Below, one piece after another: positions 1-8,440 of a stretch of DNA of 49,930 nucleotides. How positions within the stretch are numbered: position 1 is the stretch's first letter; every line of letters begins with the position of its first letter. The translations under genes and the position numbers were made by a program. Source of the stretch: Ahniella sp. (GTDB lineage Bacteria; Pseudomonadota; Gammaproteobacteria; Xanthomonadales; Ahniellaceae); NCBI GenBank assembly GCA_016712105.1, contig JADJRU010000032.1, forward strand, positions 1 through 49,930, given 5' to 3'. The notes below the pieces were generated by a model that was not told the origin of the DNA, searched no databases, and was given only the letters and a program-made list of their open reading frames with translations.

Positions 1-112
1 GGATGGCGCGAGTTAATGCGCGACTAGCCCGTTGCTGGCGAACGACTCGATGGCGCCGCGTTGGAACGAGGGTGATTTTTTTGGTCGTCGATTCGGCGGC
101 GGTCGGTGAGTC

Positions 113-1585
113 ATGTGCTCCTCGGCGTTCTTGACACGATGCCTCGGGCTGGTGTCCTGCTGCCTGTTGGCAGTTCTGTGGTCGGTGTCGATCAGGGCTG
201 AGCCCGGTCAAGTCGCCCGCGACTGGCAGGCAGTCTCCGATGTCATCCTGGAAGATCCGAAGCAGGCTGAAGTTCGTTACCGCAGTGAACTGGACGCCTT
301 GCCTTCCGACGCCGTGACGATTGAGCGGGTGCTCGCATCCATCAAACTCAAGCGCGCCGAGTTTGCGTTGGACCGCGATGATCCTGAGAGTCTGGGAGAG
401 ATGCTCGCACTGGCCGACCAAGCCGCGACGCTCGGTGAGATTGAATGGGCCATGTTGGCGTGGCGCGATAGCAGCCGCAGATTTTTCCTTCGTGGTGACT
501 ACGTTCAGGCCCAGTCGTCGGCGCAGCGGGTACTGGACGCCGCACGCCAGTCGGGCGCTCGCAAGGATGAAGCGCAGTCGTTGAATGACCTCGGCGTCCT
601 CGCCAAACGGCGGGGTGATATTCGTTCGGCCATGATCCACTATGAAAATGCGCTGTCCATTCGGCGCACCATCAATGATCGTGTCGGCATGGCCCAGACA
701 CTCGGTAACCTTGCGCTGGTCGAGAAGAACCGGGGTGGCTTGCTGCGGGCGTTGGCGTTCCAGCGCGAGGCTCATCCCTTGTTCGTCGAATCGGCTCGTG
801 AACACCTGATCGCCAATTCATTCGATTCGTTGGGCTTGATCTATCTGGCGCTTGAGGATTCGGTCGAAGCGGAACGTCAGTTTCGTGAAGCCATGCGGAT
901 CGGTGACTTGCCGAAGAACCAGGACAACATTCTCAACACGCGATGTAATCTGGCCAGTGCGCTGTTGAGCCAGGGGCGTGTGGATGAAGCCGAGGTCCAG
1001 GCACGACTCGCTTATGACCATTCCGAAAAGCGTGGGCTGAAGCCGGCCATGACCTCGGCCGGACTCCTGTTGGCGACCCTGTCGCGTCGCCGCGGCGATT
1101 TTGCCGCTGCCGATCGTTTCACCGAGGGATCGATCGTGCTGGCACGAGGGTTGGGTGACACGAAGGAAATCATCGAACCCTTGATTGAGCGCACGGAACT
1201 TCGTCTTGCCCAAGGGCAGGCCGACGCCGCACAACAAGACATCGACGAAGCCCTGGCGCTGGCCCGCCGCGATCAGATGCGCCTGCTCGAACGGACGGCG
1301 CTGGAGGTTCACTCGCGTGTGCTGATGGCTCGCGGCCTCGGCGACCAGGCATTCCAGTCACGTCTTGAGTTCGAACGGGTCAGTGCGGAAATTCTGGGGC
1401 CAGACACGATGCGTCGTATGGCGGAGTTGCTTGATGCCGAGCGCGAGCGTGCCTCAAGGATCGTGCCTGCCGGGCCGGTCAAAGCCGCGACGGGTCGTGT
1501 CCCGGCTTGGTGGCTCGCACTGGGTGTCCTGGCTCTGATCGCAGCAAGGTTGTTCGTGGCCGGGGTAGGCCGGCGCGTGGCATGA
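113..1585 (+). CDS. Exported TPR-repeat protein with C-terminal membrane anchor
   Basis: Predicted 490 aa. Residues 1-30 form a signal peptide (hydrophobic stretch LGLVSCCLLAVLWSVSI, then RAEP). Residues of about 100-400 are alpha-helical TPR-like units: repeated A/L-rich pairs such as AQSLNDLGVLAKRRGD, AQTLGNLALVEKNRG and SFDSLGLIYLALEDS, each about 40 residues apart. The C-terminus (WWLALGVLALIAARLFVAGV) is one transmembrane helix with a short basic tail. The likely role is a periplasmic protein-interaction scaffold tethered to the inner membrane. In related bacteria such N-terminal TPR sensors often precede a GGDEF or kinase domain, but none is present here and the stop follows the helix directly. 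No partner gene is adjacent: the downstream gene is convergent, across a REP hairpin. The start has a purine-rich GGTGAG just upstream. Function unknown. Confidence 0.8.
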   Translation: MCSSAFLTRCLGLVSCCLLAVLWSVSIRAEPGQVARDWQAVSDVILEDPKQAEVRYRSELDALPSDAVTIERVLASIKLKRAEFALDRDDPESLGEMLALADQAATLGEIEWAMLAWRDSSRRFFLRGDYVQAQSSAQRVLDAARQSGARKDEAQSLNDLGVLAKRRGDIRSAMIHYENALSIRRTINDRVGMAQTLGNLALVEKNRGGLLRALAFQREAHPLFVESAREHLIANSFDSLGLIYLALEDSVEAERQFREAMRIGDLPKNQDNILNTRCNLASALLSQGRVDEAEVQARLAYDHSEKRGLKPAMTSAGLLLATLSRRRGDFAAADRFTEGSIVLARGLGDTKEIIEPLIERTELRLAQGQADAAQQDIDEALALARRDQMRLLERTALEVHSRVLMARGLGDQAFQSRLEFERVSAEILGPDTMRRMAELLDAERERASRIVPAGPVKAATGRVPAWWLALGVLALIAARLFVAGVGRRVA

Positions 1586-1633
1586 GGGTTGGCTGACGAA
1601 GGGACGCCGACTGCTTGCTCTTGATGTGTCGCG

Positions 1634-1670
1634 AGTAGCTGGGCTGAGCGAAGCTCAGCCCAGCCTACGC
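1634..1670. repeat. REP-like palindrome, copy 1
   Basis: A nearly perfect inverted repeat: GTAG, CTGGGCTGAGC, loop GAA, GCTCAGCCCAG, then CCTAC. It lies between the convergent TPR and M56 genes. Two related copies lie at 33108-33141 and 33250-33284, so it is a dispersed family. It could act as a bidirectional terminator or mRNA 3'-end stabiliser; no T-tract is present. Confidence 0.75.
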
Positions 1671-1694
1671 AGACGCAATACAGAGAGAGTGTTC

Positions 1695-3047
1695 TCAGCA
1701 GCCAGGGTCCTCGGGCTTGTACATCCACGATATATCGCGTTGCCAGATGGGTGGGTTGTTTGCCTCTTTGGCGATACGCAACTTTGCCGGTTCCGATTCG
1801 GTTGTGGCGGCTTGTTTCGGCAAGCCCTCGGAAACTTTCAGATCAAGCCTGATTCCTTCGAAGCGGCCTTCCACCTGTGCGCCAGCTTCGATCCGGCCTT
1901 CACCGTTGATTGCCACCTGGAGCGTCGGTTCGGCGATCAGTTCGCCATCCCGGCGAATGTCCATTGCCACGAGTACGTGCCCTTTCGTGTTGGTTGGCTG
2001 GACGGTGAGCTCAAGAGCGACGGTACTTCCATCGTTGTCGATGGTGGCAGCCATGGGTGTACCTGCGGGCCCGGCCACGGCAAAACTGGACTTTGATCCC
2101 TCGTCGATCTGAACGTCGAGCGCGACCGTAAACGGATCGGTCGTGCCGTCCACGGGTGTCGGGTCCAGAGCCATGGCGAGTCCCGCCAGTGACACCAAGG
2201 TCAGACCAGTGAGTGAGGCCATCCATCGGCGGGCGGCACGATGGCTTGAATGTGATTTCAGCATGGAGATTCTCCAGAGCAGGGGATGGGTGGGCTGCAT
2301 GGCGCAGGCGAGCGGGGACAGCTGTGTCGATGAGGACTGAACCAGTGCGTGGGCGTACTCGTGTTCCATTCCGGGCCACTCCGCCAGAACCCGCGCATCG
2401 TTCGCGAGTTCCTGGTCTTCGATGAACCGGGCAAGTGACCACCAGGCCAACGGATTCCACCATTGCAACGCGACGAGGCCCCAGGCAAACGCGCGGATCG
2501 GCAGATCGCCGGAGCGCCAATGTGCGTATTCGTGAGTGATCGCCAGATCCTGTTGGCGAGCTGTAAACCTCGTCTCGAACTCGTGAGGCAGGACCAGCGT
2601 CGGTTGGGTGATGCCGACCAGGGCAGGGCCAAATTCAGCGCGTCGGATCTTCAAGCCGGGACAACGGGCGTCCGAAGATTCCGGACTGACCAGGAGCAAG
2701 TTCCGCAGCGTGTCATGGCGTCGCCACATCACCAGCCCGAGCAGGAACGAGCCCGTCAGGGATACCCCGAAAAACCAGGCGCTGGCCGTGGCCCAGCCGG
2801 TCAGCAAAAGCGGGTCGGTGATGGAACTCCGGACCGGCTCCGCTACCGCCGGCAAGGCGGCAATGTGCAGGACCCGGACCTCAGGTGCCAGTGGCAACCA
2901 GGCGACGAACACGAGCAGCAAGGGCAGGATCCATAAACCATATGCCTGCGCCGGAGTTGATGTCCGATGCCAGGCCATTCTCAAGGCCAGCACCATCAGC
3001 AGTCCGATGTTGAACCAGATCAGGAGCGGCAAGATCTCAGGCGTCAT
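1695..3047 (-). CDS. M56 family (BlaR1-like) membrane metallopeptidase
   Basis: Reconstructed 450 aa, starting at MTPEILPLLIWF. This ATG overlaps the end of the upstream repressor gene by 11 bp; the 28 residues upstream of it look non-coding. Several N-terminal transmembrane helices (about residues 5-25, 38-55, 80-110) precede a zinc-protease motif HEYAH at about residues 172-176 (context LAITHEYAHWRSGDLP), then a further helix near residue 270 (ASLTGLTLVSLAGLAMAL), then a periplasmic beta-rich tail of about 170 residues. The M56 family includes BlaR1/MecR1, which respond to an extracellular signal and inactivate a BlaI-type repressor. This protein has no recognisable penicillin-binding domain at its C-terminus, so a beta-lactam signal is not implied. 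Pairing with the BlaI-like gene is strong context for a two-gene sensor/repressor unit. Confidence 0.85.
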   Translation of the reverse strand: MTPEILPLLIWFNIGLLMVLALRMAWHRTSTPAQAYGLWILPLLLVFVAWLPLAPEVRVLHIAALPAVAEPVRSSITDPLLLTGWATASAWFFGVSLTGSFLLGLVMWRRHDTLRNLLLVSPESSDARCPGLKIRRAEFGPALVGITQPTLVLPHEFETRFTARQQDLAITHEYAHWRSGDLPIRAFAWGLVALQWWNPLAWWSLARFIEDQELANDARVLAEWPGMEHEYAHALVQSSSTQLSPLACAMQPTHPLLWRISMLKSHSSHRAARRWMASLTGLTLVSLAGLAMALDPTPVDGTTDPFTVALDVQIDEGSKSSFAVAGPAGTPMAATIDNDGSTVALELTVQPTNTKGHVLVAMDIRRDGELIAEPTLQVAINGEGRIEAGAQVEGRFEGIRLDLKVSEGLPKQAATTESEPAKLRIAKEANNPPIWQRDISWMYKPEDPGC

Positions 3048-3411
3048 GAGTGCCCTCCAGGTCACGAAGCAGCTTGGCAAGGGCCTTGCGCTCGGAAGGG
3101 CGCAAGGTGCGATGCTGGGAAAGGTGCGCAACCAACGGGGTCAATTGCCCGCCGAACCAGGATTCAAGGAAATGACGGGTCGCCTGGCTCACGCATTGAC
3201 TGCGTTCCCATAACGGCCAGTACAGGAATCGCCGGCCCTCGCGGTCGGCGCGCACTGCACCTTTGGCGACCAATCGCGACAGCAGCGTCTTGACCGTGGA
3301 AGGCTGCCAGCCGCGGGCTTCCGACAATTGTGTGATCAATGCTTCGGAAGTCTGCGGTGCGTCGATCCACAGCAGATCCATGACGGCCAATTCGGATTCA
3401 GGTAATTGCAT
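3037..3411 (-). CDS. BlaI/MecI-type transcriptional repressor
   Basis: 124 aa, the usual length for the family. The N-terminal winged helix (about residues 3-75) carries the expected pattern SELAVMDLLW...QPSTVKTLLSRLVAKGAV...FLYWPL. The C-terminal third would be the dimerisation part. In this family the M56 partner triggers cleavage or inactivation of the repressor, lifting repression of its own operon. Two TACANNTGTA sites lie directly upstream of this gene, which supports autoregulation. It is translationally coupled to the M56 gene (11-bp overlap). No beta-lactamase gene is visible nearby, so the wider regulon is unknown. Confidence 0.88.
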   Translation of the reverse strand: MQLPESELAVMDLLWIDAPQTSEALITQLSEARGWQPSTVKTLLSRLVAKGAVRADREGRRFLYWPLWERSQCVSQATRHFLESWFGGQLTPLVAHLSQHRTLRPSERKALAKLLRDLEGTHDA

Positions 3412-3421
3412 GATTTTGGGC

Positions 3422-3454
3422 TACATGTGTAGACGATCAAAGTCTACACCTGTA
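3422..3454 (-). promoter_or_regulatory. Tandem BlaI-type operators over the repressor promoter
   Basis: Two TACANNTGTA palindromes: TACATGTGTA (3422-3431) and TACACCTGTA (3445-3454). They also form a larger dyad, TACATGTGTAGAC / GTCTACACCTGTA, separated by 7 bp with 12 of 13 positions matching. Reading leftward, TTTACA (3456-3451) could be a -35 element, with a weak -10 inside the distal operator. The repressor gene starts 11 bp further on, so binding would block its own transcription. Confidence 0.75.
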
Positions 3455-3600
3455 AACCGGAATTGCAAATACCACGTGTGAGGAGGGCTCAGCATCGCCA
3501 GAGAGTGCTTGAGGCGAGTAGTTGGGCGACATGTCCGCGCCCGCCTGGGAGTTGCCCTGTTAACATCGAGTTCATTGCACGCACAACAGGAGCACGGACG

Positions 3601-4059
3601 ATGGCCTTCGAGTTGAAGATCAATGGCAAGTTGGTGCCGGTGGATGCGCCGGCGGACATGCCGCTGCTTTGGGTGTTGCGTGATCTGGCCGGACTCACCG
3701 GCACCAAATACGGGTGCGGCATGGCCCAATGCGGCGCGTGTACGGTCCATGTTGGGGGGCAACCCACTCGCAGTTGCCTGATTCCGGCCAGTGCTTTGGT
3801 GGGACAGGACATCACGACCATCGAAGGTGCAGAGGGCGACGTCGCGAAAGCGGTCCAACAGGCCTGGATGGACCAGGCGGTCGCACAATGCGGCTACTGC
3901 CAGAGTGGCCAGATCATGTCTGCCGTCGCGCTGCTCGAAAACAACCGAACACCTTCCGATGCCGAGATCGATACCGCCATGAACGGCAACCTGTGCCGTT
4001 GTGCCACGTATCAACGGATTCGCTCAGCGATCAAACAAGCCGCCGCCGCCCTGGCCTGA
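3601..4059 (+). CDS. iorA: Molybdenum hydroxylase 2Fe-2S subunit (IorA type)
   Basis: 152 aa from the ATG at 3601, which has AGGAG nine bases upstream; the in-frame extension upstream looks non-coding. The protein carries both iron-sulfur sites of the xanthine dehydrogenase family. A plant-ferredoxin-like set appears in TKYGCGMAQCGACTVHV, with a further Cys at RSCLIP. The C-terminal helical-domain set is CGYCQSGQ ... NLCRCATY. It passes electrons from the molybdopterin site of the next gene product to an acceptor. The two-subunit layout without an FAD subunit matches isoquinoline 1-oxidoreductase and membrane-linked aldehyde dehydrogenases. First gene of the operon, with 11 bp to the next. 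Confidence 0.9.
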   Translation: MAFELKINGKLVPVDAPADMPLLWVLRDLAGLTGTKYGCGMAQCGACTVHVGGQPTRSCLIPASALVGQDITTIEGAEGDVAKAVQQAWMDQAVAQCGYCQSGQIMSAVALLENNRTPSDAEIDTAMNGNLCRCATYQRIRSAIKQAAAALA

Positions 4060-4070
4060 GGAGTAACGCC

Positions 4071-6281
4071 ATGCTTTACGCTCGCACACTTCCTCCTGCA
4101 CTTGCTTCGCGCCAATCGGCACTGTCGTTGTCGCGCCGGCAGTTCATTTTTGGCGCCAGTCTCGTCGGCACTGCGTTCCTCGTGGGCTGCAGCAGTTCCG
4201 GCCCGGAAACACCTGCTGCCACCGCAGCGACGACGCCCGGCGGCCCAGCGCCGTTCGAGGCTTATGTCGGCATTGCCGCCGATGGCACCGTGACTGTTTA
4301 TTCCAGTCAGTTCGATATGGGCCAGAATGCGTATCACGGTTTGGCAACACTCGTGGCCGAGGAACTTGAAGTGGCGCTCGATCGGGTGCTGGTTGAAGGC
4401 CGCGCCGGCAATCCGAAGTGGTACGGCAACCTCGCCATGGGTGGGGCGTTTCAGCTCACCGGCGGTTCGAGCAGCATGGCGTCGTCGTGGGACCGTTATC
4501 GCCAGGCTGGTGCCATGGCCCGCGAAATGCTCAAGCAGGCAGCCGCCCAGAAACTCGGTGTGGAGGTCGCTTCGCTGACGGCCGTCAATGGCGAGATCGT
4601 TCATGCGGAGAGTGGCCAGAAAGTCGCATACGGTGATCTCGCGAGCGCTGCCGCAGCGCTGCCGGTGCCCGCTGCCGTGGCACTGAAAGACAAAACCGCG
4701 TGGACCCTGATCGGCAAGGACTCGACGGACCGGATTGATGGCCTCGCCAAGTCCACCGGCACGCTGACGTACACAATCGACCTGAAACTGCCCGGCATGT
4801 TGTACGCCGCGATGGTGCACAGCCCTCGATTCGGCGGCACGGTGAAGTCGGTCAACGATGCGGCGGCCCGTGAGGTGGCGGGTGTCGTCGATGTGGTGAC
4901 GGTTTCGCGCGGTGTCGCAGTGGTCGCCAGCAACACTTGGGCTGCGTTTCAAGGTCGCAAGGCACTGCAGGTTGAGTGGGACTTCGCGAATGCCGAAACC
5001 CGTTCCACCGACGCCATGTTCAAAGAGTACGAGAAACTCGCCGCTGGCCCGGGTATGCCGGCAGCACAAAAGGGCGATGCCGCCGCGGCACTCGCCCGTG
5101 CGACCAAGGTCATCGAGGCCGACTATCGTTTCCCCTATCTGGCCCATGCGGCGCTGGAGCCGCTGAACGCACTGATCCACAAGGACGGCGAGCGCCTGAA
5201 CATCTACGGTGGCCTGCAGATGCCCGACGCCGTCCAGGCTGCGTGTGCCGGCATTGCGGCAGTGAACCTCGATCAGGTCGATCTGCATGTGATGAAAACC
5301 GGCGGTGGATTCGGGCGGCGTGCCGTGCCGGATTGCGACGTGTTTGTCGAGGCCACCGAAATCGCGAAGGCGATCGGCTTCCGGGCGCCGGTGCTGCTGC
5401 AGTGGACGCGCGAAACCGACATGGCAGGTGGCCGCTATCGCCCCTTGCATGTGCATCGTGTCCGCGTTGGTCTCGATGCCGAAGGCCGCATCAGCGGCTG
5501 GCAGCATCATGTGGTCGGGCAGTCCATTTTTGCCGGCACGCCGTTCGCAGGGTTCCTGAAGAACGGCATCGATCCGAGCTCCCTTGAAGGTATTGAGGAC
5601 ACCCCTTACGCCCTGCCCGACGTCGACCTCCAGGTCTCGCATCCTTCGTCGCAGGTGCCGGTATTGTGGTGGCGATCCGTCGGCCACACGCACACCGCGT
5701 TTGTGATGGAAACCATGATCGACGAAATCGCCAGTATCAATGGCGAAGATCCGATCGCGCTTCGCCTGAAGCTGCTTCCGGAGAATGCCCGCCAGCGTGC
5801 CGTTCTGAATCTGGCCGCGGAAAAGGCCGGCTGGAATACACCGGCTGCAGAGGGACGCTTCCGTGGCATCGCAGTGCACCAGTCGTTCGGCAGTTTCGTG
5901 GCGACCGTCGCCGAAGTTTCCAAAGCCGCCGACGGCGCGATCAAGGTCGAACGATGTGTCGTCGCCTCCGACTGTGGTCTGGTCATCAATCCGGATGTGG
6001 TGCGCGCGCAGGTTGAGGGCGGTACGGCATTTGGCCTCAGTGCAGTGCTCGGCGAACGACTGACCTTGTTGGAAGGTGGCGCCGAGCAAACCAATTTTGA
6101 TGGCTACTCGGTGCTGCGCATGGACCAGATGCCGGAAGTGTCCCTGCACATGCTGGCTTCTGCCGAAGCGCCTACCGGTATTGGCGAATGTGCGGTGCCG
6201 CCGATCGGGCCTGCGGTCGCGGATGCGATCGTCCGGGCGACCGGTCAACGCTTGCGACAGTTGCCGTTCAGGCAGGCCTGA
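4071..6281 (+). CDS. iorB: Tat-exported molybdopterin-binding hydroxylase subunit (IorB type)
   Basis: 736 aa from the ATG at 4071, preceded by GAGGAG. A twin-arginine signal SRRQFIFGASLVGTAFLVGC lies at about residues 20-41 and ends in a lipobox-like LVGC, so the protein may be a periplasmic Tat lipoprotein. The body is a xanthine-dehydrogenase-type large subunit: Mo-cofactor motifs GGGFGRR near residue 409 and WWRSVGHTHTAF, and near the C-terminus the catalytic Glu in GIGECAVPP (about residue 706). The substrate cannot be told from sequence; members oxidise N-heterocycles or aldehydes. XdhC and MocA-like genes follow in the same orientation, as expected for assembly of the sulfurated cytosine-dinucleotide cofactor before Tat export. 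Confidence 0.88.
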   Translation: MLYARTLPPALASRQSALSLSRRQFIFGASLVGTAFLVGCSSSGPETPAATAATTPGGPAPFEAYVGIAADGTVTVYSSQFDMGQNAYHGLATLVAEELEVALDRVLVEGRAGNPKWYGNLAMGGAFQLTGGSSSMASSWDRYRQAGAMAREMLKQAAAQKLGVEVASLTAVNGEIVHAESGQKVAYGDLASAAAALPVPAAVALKDKTAWTLIGKDSTDRIDGLAKSTGTLTYTIDLKLPGMLYAAMVHSPRFGGTVKSVNDAAAREVAGVVDVVTVSRGVAVVASNTWAAFQGRKALQVEWDFANAETRSTDAMFKEYEKLAAGPGMPAAQKGDAAAALARATKVIEADYRFPYLAHAALEPLNALIHKDGERLNIYGGLQMPDAVQAACAGIAAVNLDQVDLHVMKTGGGFGRRAVPDCDVFVEATEIAKAIGFRAPVLLQWTRETDMAGGRYRPLHVHRVRVGLDAEGRISGWQHHVVGQSIFAGTPFAGFLKNGIDPSSLEGIEDTPYALPDVDLQVSHPSSQVPVLWWRSVGHTHTAFVMETMIDEIASINGEDPIALRLKLLPENARQRAVLNLAAEKAGWNTPAAEGRFRGIAVHQSFGSFVATVAEVSKAADGAIKVERCVVASDCGLVINPDVVRAQVEGGTAFGLSAVLGERLTLLEGGAEQTNFDGYSVLRMDQMPEVSLHMLASAEAPTGIGECAVPPIGPAVADAIVRATGQRLRQLPFRQA

Positions 6282-6325
6282 TCAACCAGCCTCGTGATCG
6301 TCAAGAATCACTCGGCTTCAGCACC

Positions 6326-7306
6326 ATGACCGCGGACCTGCCGCTCACGCGACGGTCCGCAGTCGGTTCGCCGATCGAACTGCTGCTGACGGCTGCGGCG
6401 CGTGGAGAACGTTGTGCGCTGGTAACGGTGCTGGGCATCGAGGGTGGCGCACCACGACGACGTGGTGCGCAATTGGCCGTTACCGCCAGCGGTGAAGTTG
6501 CCGGTTCCTTGTCTGGCGGTTGCCTTGATGCGGCCGTAATCGCCGAGGCACAAGCGGTCTTGGCGGCTGCGCGGAGTCGGCGCATCCGGTTCGGCCTCGA
6601 TTCCCCTTACGTCGATGTGGTGTTGCCCTGCGGCAGCGGCCTCGACCTGCAATTCGATGGTGCGATCGATACTCATACTTTGACGGTCATTGCCGCCTGT
6701 GTGGCGCGTCGCCAAGTCTTCACGCTGGCCTGGTCGGCGCCAGATCGATCACCACAGTGCCATGCGGGCGCCGACATCCTGACCATGGGGGTTACAAGCG
6801 GCGAAGCAGTCGTCATGCATCCCAACCTGAGACTTGTGGTGGCGGGGGCCAGCGACAATCTCCGGGCGATGTGTCGTCTCGCCGTGACCGCCGGTATCGA
6901 CACCGTTGCACTGGCCACAGACCGGGCGCTGCTGGATGAGTTGTCCGGGTATGGCGTGGATACGGTGTACCTGGCCTCGGACACACAGTTGCCGGCTGTG
7001 GTGTTCGACGCCCATACGGCAGCCCTGACCTTGTTTCATGAGCACGACGCCGAACTCGTTTTCCTGCGTGCCGCGCTGGCAGGGCCGGCGTTCCTGGTTG
7101 CCGCCATGGGAAGTGTGCGTGCGCATGCGCAGAGGATCGAGAGGCTGCGTGGATTGGGCGTGGCCGATCTGTCCCTGCAGCGACTGCGCGGACCTTTCGG
7201 TCTGCTGCCGCGTGCACGAGACCCGCAGGAGCTGGCGATCTCGATGCTGGCGGAACTGTTTCAGGTTTATCGCGAACACTGTTTTCCCAAGGAATGCCAC
7301 TTTTGA
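6326..7306 (+). CDS. xdhC: XdhC/CoxI family molybdenum-cofactor insertion protein
   Basis: 326 aa from the ATG at 6326. The N-terminal CoxI-like part contains GSLSGGCLDAAVIAEA, the conserved GGCL segment of the family, and the C-terminal half has a Rossmann-like region (NLRLVVAGASDNLRAMCRLA). XdhC proteins bind molybdenum cofactor, promote its sulfuration, and hand it to the apo-hydroxylase. It lies 44 bp after the Mo subunit and overlaps the next gene by 13 bp, so co-translation is likely. The family often shows a stricter GAGHV-type glycine pattern; here it reads VAGASDN, which is divergent. Confidence 0.85.
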   Translation: MTADLPLTRRSAVGSPIELLLTAAARGERCALVTVLGIEGGAPRRRGAQLAVTASGEVAGSLSGGCLDAAVIAEAQAVLAAARSRRIRFGLDSPYVDVVLPCGSGLDLQFDGAIDTHTLTVIAACVARRQVFTLAWSAPDRSPQCHAGADILTMGVTSGEAVVMHPNLRLVVAGASDNLRAMCRLAVTAGIDTVALATDRALLDELSGYGVDTVYLASDTQLPAVVFDAHTAALTLFHEHDAELVFLRAALAGPAFLVAAMGSVRAHAQRIERLRGLGVADLSLQRLRGPFGLLPRARDPQELAISMLAELFQVYREHCFPKECHF

Positions 7307-7890
7307 TAACGACCTCGCAGAAGGAGGCCATTGCGATCCTGGCGGCCGGTGCTTCGCGACGACTCGGACAGCCCAAACAACTGGTCCGTGTCGACGGCAG
7401 TACCTTGCTCCAGCGAGCCGTCGATGCCGCGCGCTCCACGCGCGCCGAAGTTTGGCTGGCACTCGGCTCGGAGGGTGATCCATTCTGGCATTCATTGCGC
7501 GATCGAGAGGCATTGCTCCGGATCGATGTGCCAGACGCAAGTACAGGCATGTCGGCTTCGCTGCGAGCAGTGGCTCGTCACGCGCAGTCCGCCAACATCG
7601 AGCGACTGCTCGTGTTGCTGGTTGACCAACATGGCGTGGATTCAACCTGGCTGACGGAAATGCTGCAGTGGTCCGAAACATTCCCGGGACACATCATCAC
7701 TTCGGTGTACGACGGCCTGAGAGGCGCTCCGGCGGTTTTCCCGCGCACGCGTTTCGACGATCTGGGCAAGCTCGAAGGTGACGCCGGTGCGCGCCATCTC
7801 CTGAGGTCCGCGCAAGACACCGAACTCGTCGAGTTCCCGGCGCCCAGAGCCCCGGGTGATGTCGACCGAATCGAGGATCTGCCTCGCTGA
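7294..7890 (+). CDS. mocA: MocA/MobA-like molybdenum cofactor nucleotidyltransferase
   Basis: 198 aa. The N-terminus carries the NTP-transferase signature LAAGASRRLGQPKQLV (about residues 16-31), and the acidic metal-binding position is probably within LLVLLVDQHGVD near residue 107. MocA transfers CMP to molybdopterin to give the MCD cofactor used by hydroxylases of the xanthine dehydrogenase family. It overlaps xdhC by 13 bp and is the last gene of the iorA-iorB-xdhC-mocA operon. MobA (guanylyl transfer) is the alternative, but gene context favours cytidylyl transfer. Confidence 0.82.
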   Translation: MPLLITTSQKEAIAILAAGASRRLGQPKQLVRVDGSTLLQRAVDAARSTRAEVWLALGSEGDPFWHSLRDREALLRIDVPDASTGMSASLRAVARHAQSANIERLLVLLVDQHGVDSTWLTEMLQWSETFPGHIITSVYDGLRGAPAVFPRTRFDDLGKLEGDAGARHLLRSAQDTELVEFPAPRAPGDVDRIEDLPR

Positions 7891-7896
7891 TCGGAC

Positions 7897-8300
7897 TCAG
7901 TCGGCCGAGGGCGAGGGCAGGGACTTCACGATGCCGGCTCGCCAGCTTCGGTATGCCTGCAGCAACCGCGGCAGCTCCGGGAAACCGGTCTTCGCCCATG
8001 CCGCAGGCGCAGAACAATCGCGTCTCGACTATCCGCACCGCCAGCACATCCGGATGCTCGATCTGCCACTGCTGGCACGCCGCACAACAATCGCCAGAAT
8101 GCCTCGACACCGCCAGCCTGATGAATCAGCCAACCTTCCATCTGCACGGTCAGTGTCTGGATCGACACATGCAAGTCGGGTTTCACGGGATCTTCGCCCG
8201 GATGAAGCTTCCAGAACACCGACATCCAATGCGACAGGGTGCGTGCCGCTTCTGCAGGTTCGGGTAGGGCGGGTTCCAGCGGGTGGGTGCGAGTGTCCAT
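7897..8300 (-). pseudogene. Unrecognised small gene, two frame changes
   Basis: No single frame is open, but three consecutive segments read as good coding sequence in successive frames. They are MDTRTHPLEP...GGVEAFWRLLC, then AACQQWQIEHPDVLAVR...LFCACGMG, then KTGFPELPRLLQAYRSWRAG...SPSAD and a stop 6 bp past the mocA stop. Two single-base insertions, near 8095 and near 7990, would account for this. The rebuilt protein is about 133 aa with a Cys pattern CAAC ... CAC in the middle that might bind metal. Third-codon-position GC stays high through all three segments, which supports real coding. I do not recognise the family. The gene converges with mocA. Sequencing error or a true pseudogene are both possible. 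Confidence 0.45.
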
Positions 8301-8365
8301 GAGCCAATGATTGCTGAGTGAATTCTCGCCGAGTGAGACCAAGCGGCAATTTTCCCGGCGATATA

Positions 8366-8409
8366 GGTAATTCAAGTGCATTGACATGGTAATTCATGTG
8401 CATTACCTT
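8366..8409 (+). promoter_or_regulatory. prlF-yhaV promoter and repeated operator
   Basis: TTGACA (8381-8386), a 17-bp spacer and TACCTT (8404-8409) form a likely promoter. Overlaid on it are two direct copies of a 17-bp word, GGTAATTCAAGTGCATT (8366-8382) and GGTAATTCATGTGCATT (8388-8404). They differ at one base and are 22 bp apart start to start, about two helical turns. The second copy runs into an inverted repeat GGTAAT...ATTACC (8388-8407). This suits autorepression by the antitoxin or the toxin-antitoxin complex. Confidence 0.65.
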
Positions 8410-8440
8410 GATCTGGATTCAATTGAACCGGAGCACCCCC

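Noticed and set aside
4011..6248. 745-residue open frame on the minus strand
   Set aside because: Antisense shadow of the Mo-hydroxylase large subunit, whose motifs and signal peptide are clear on the plus strand.
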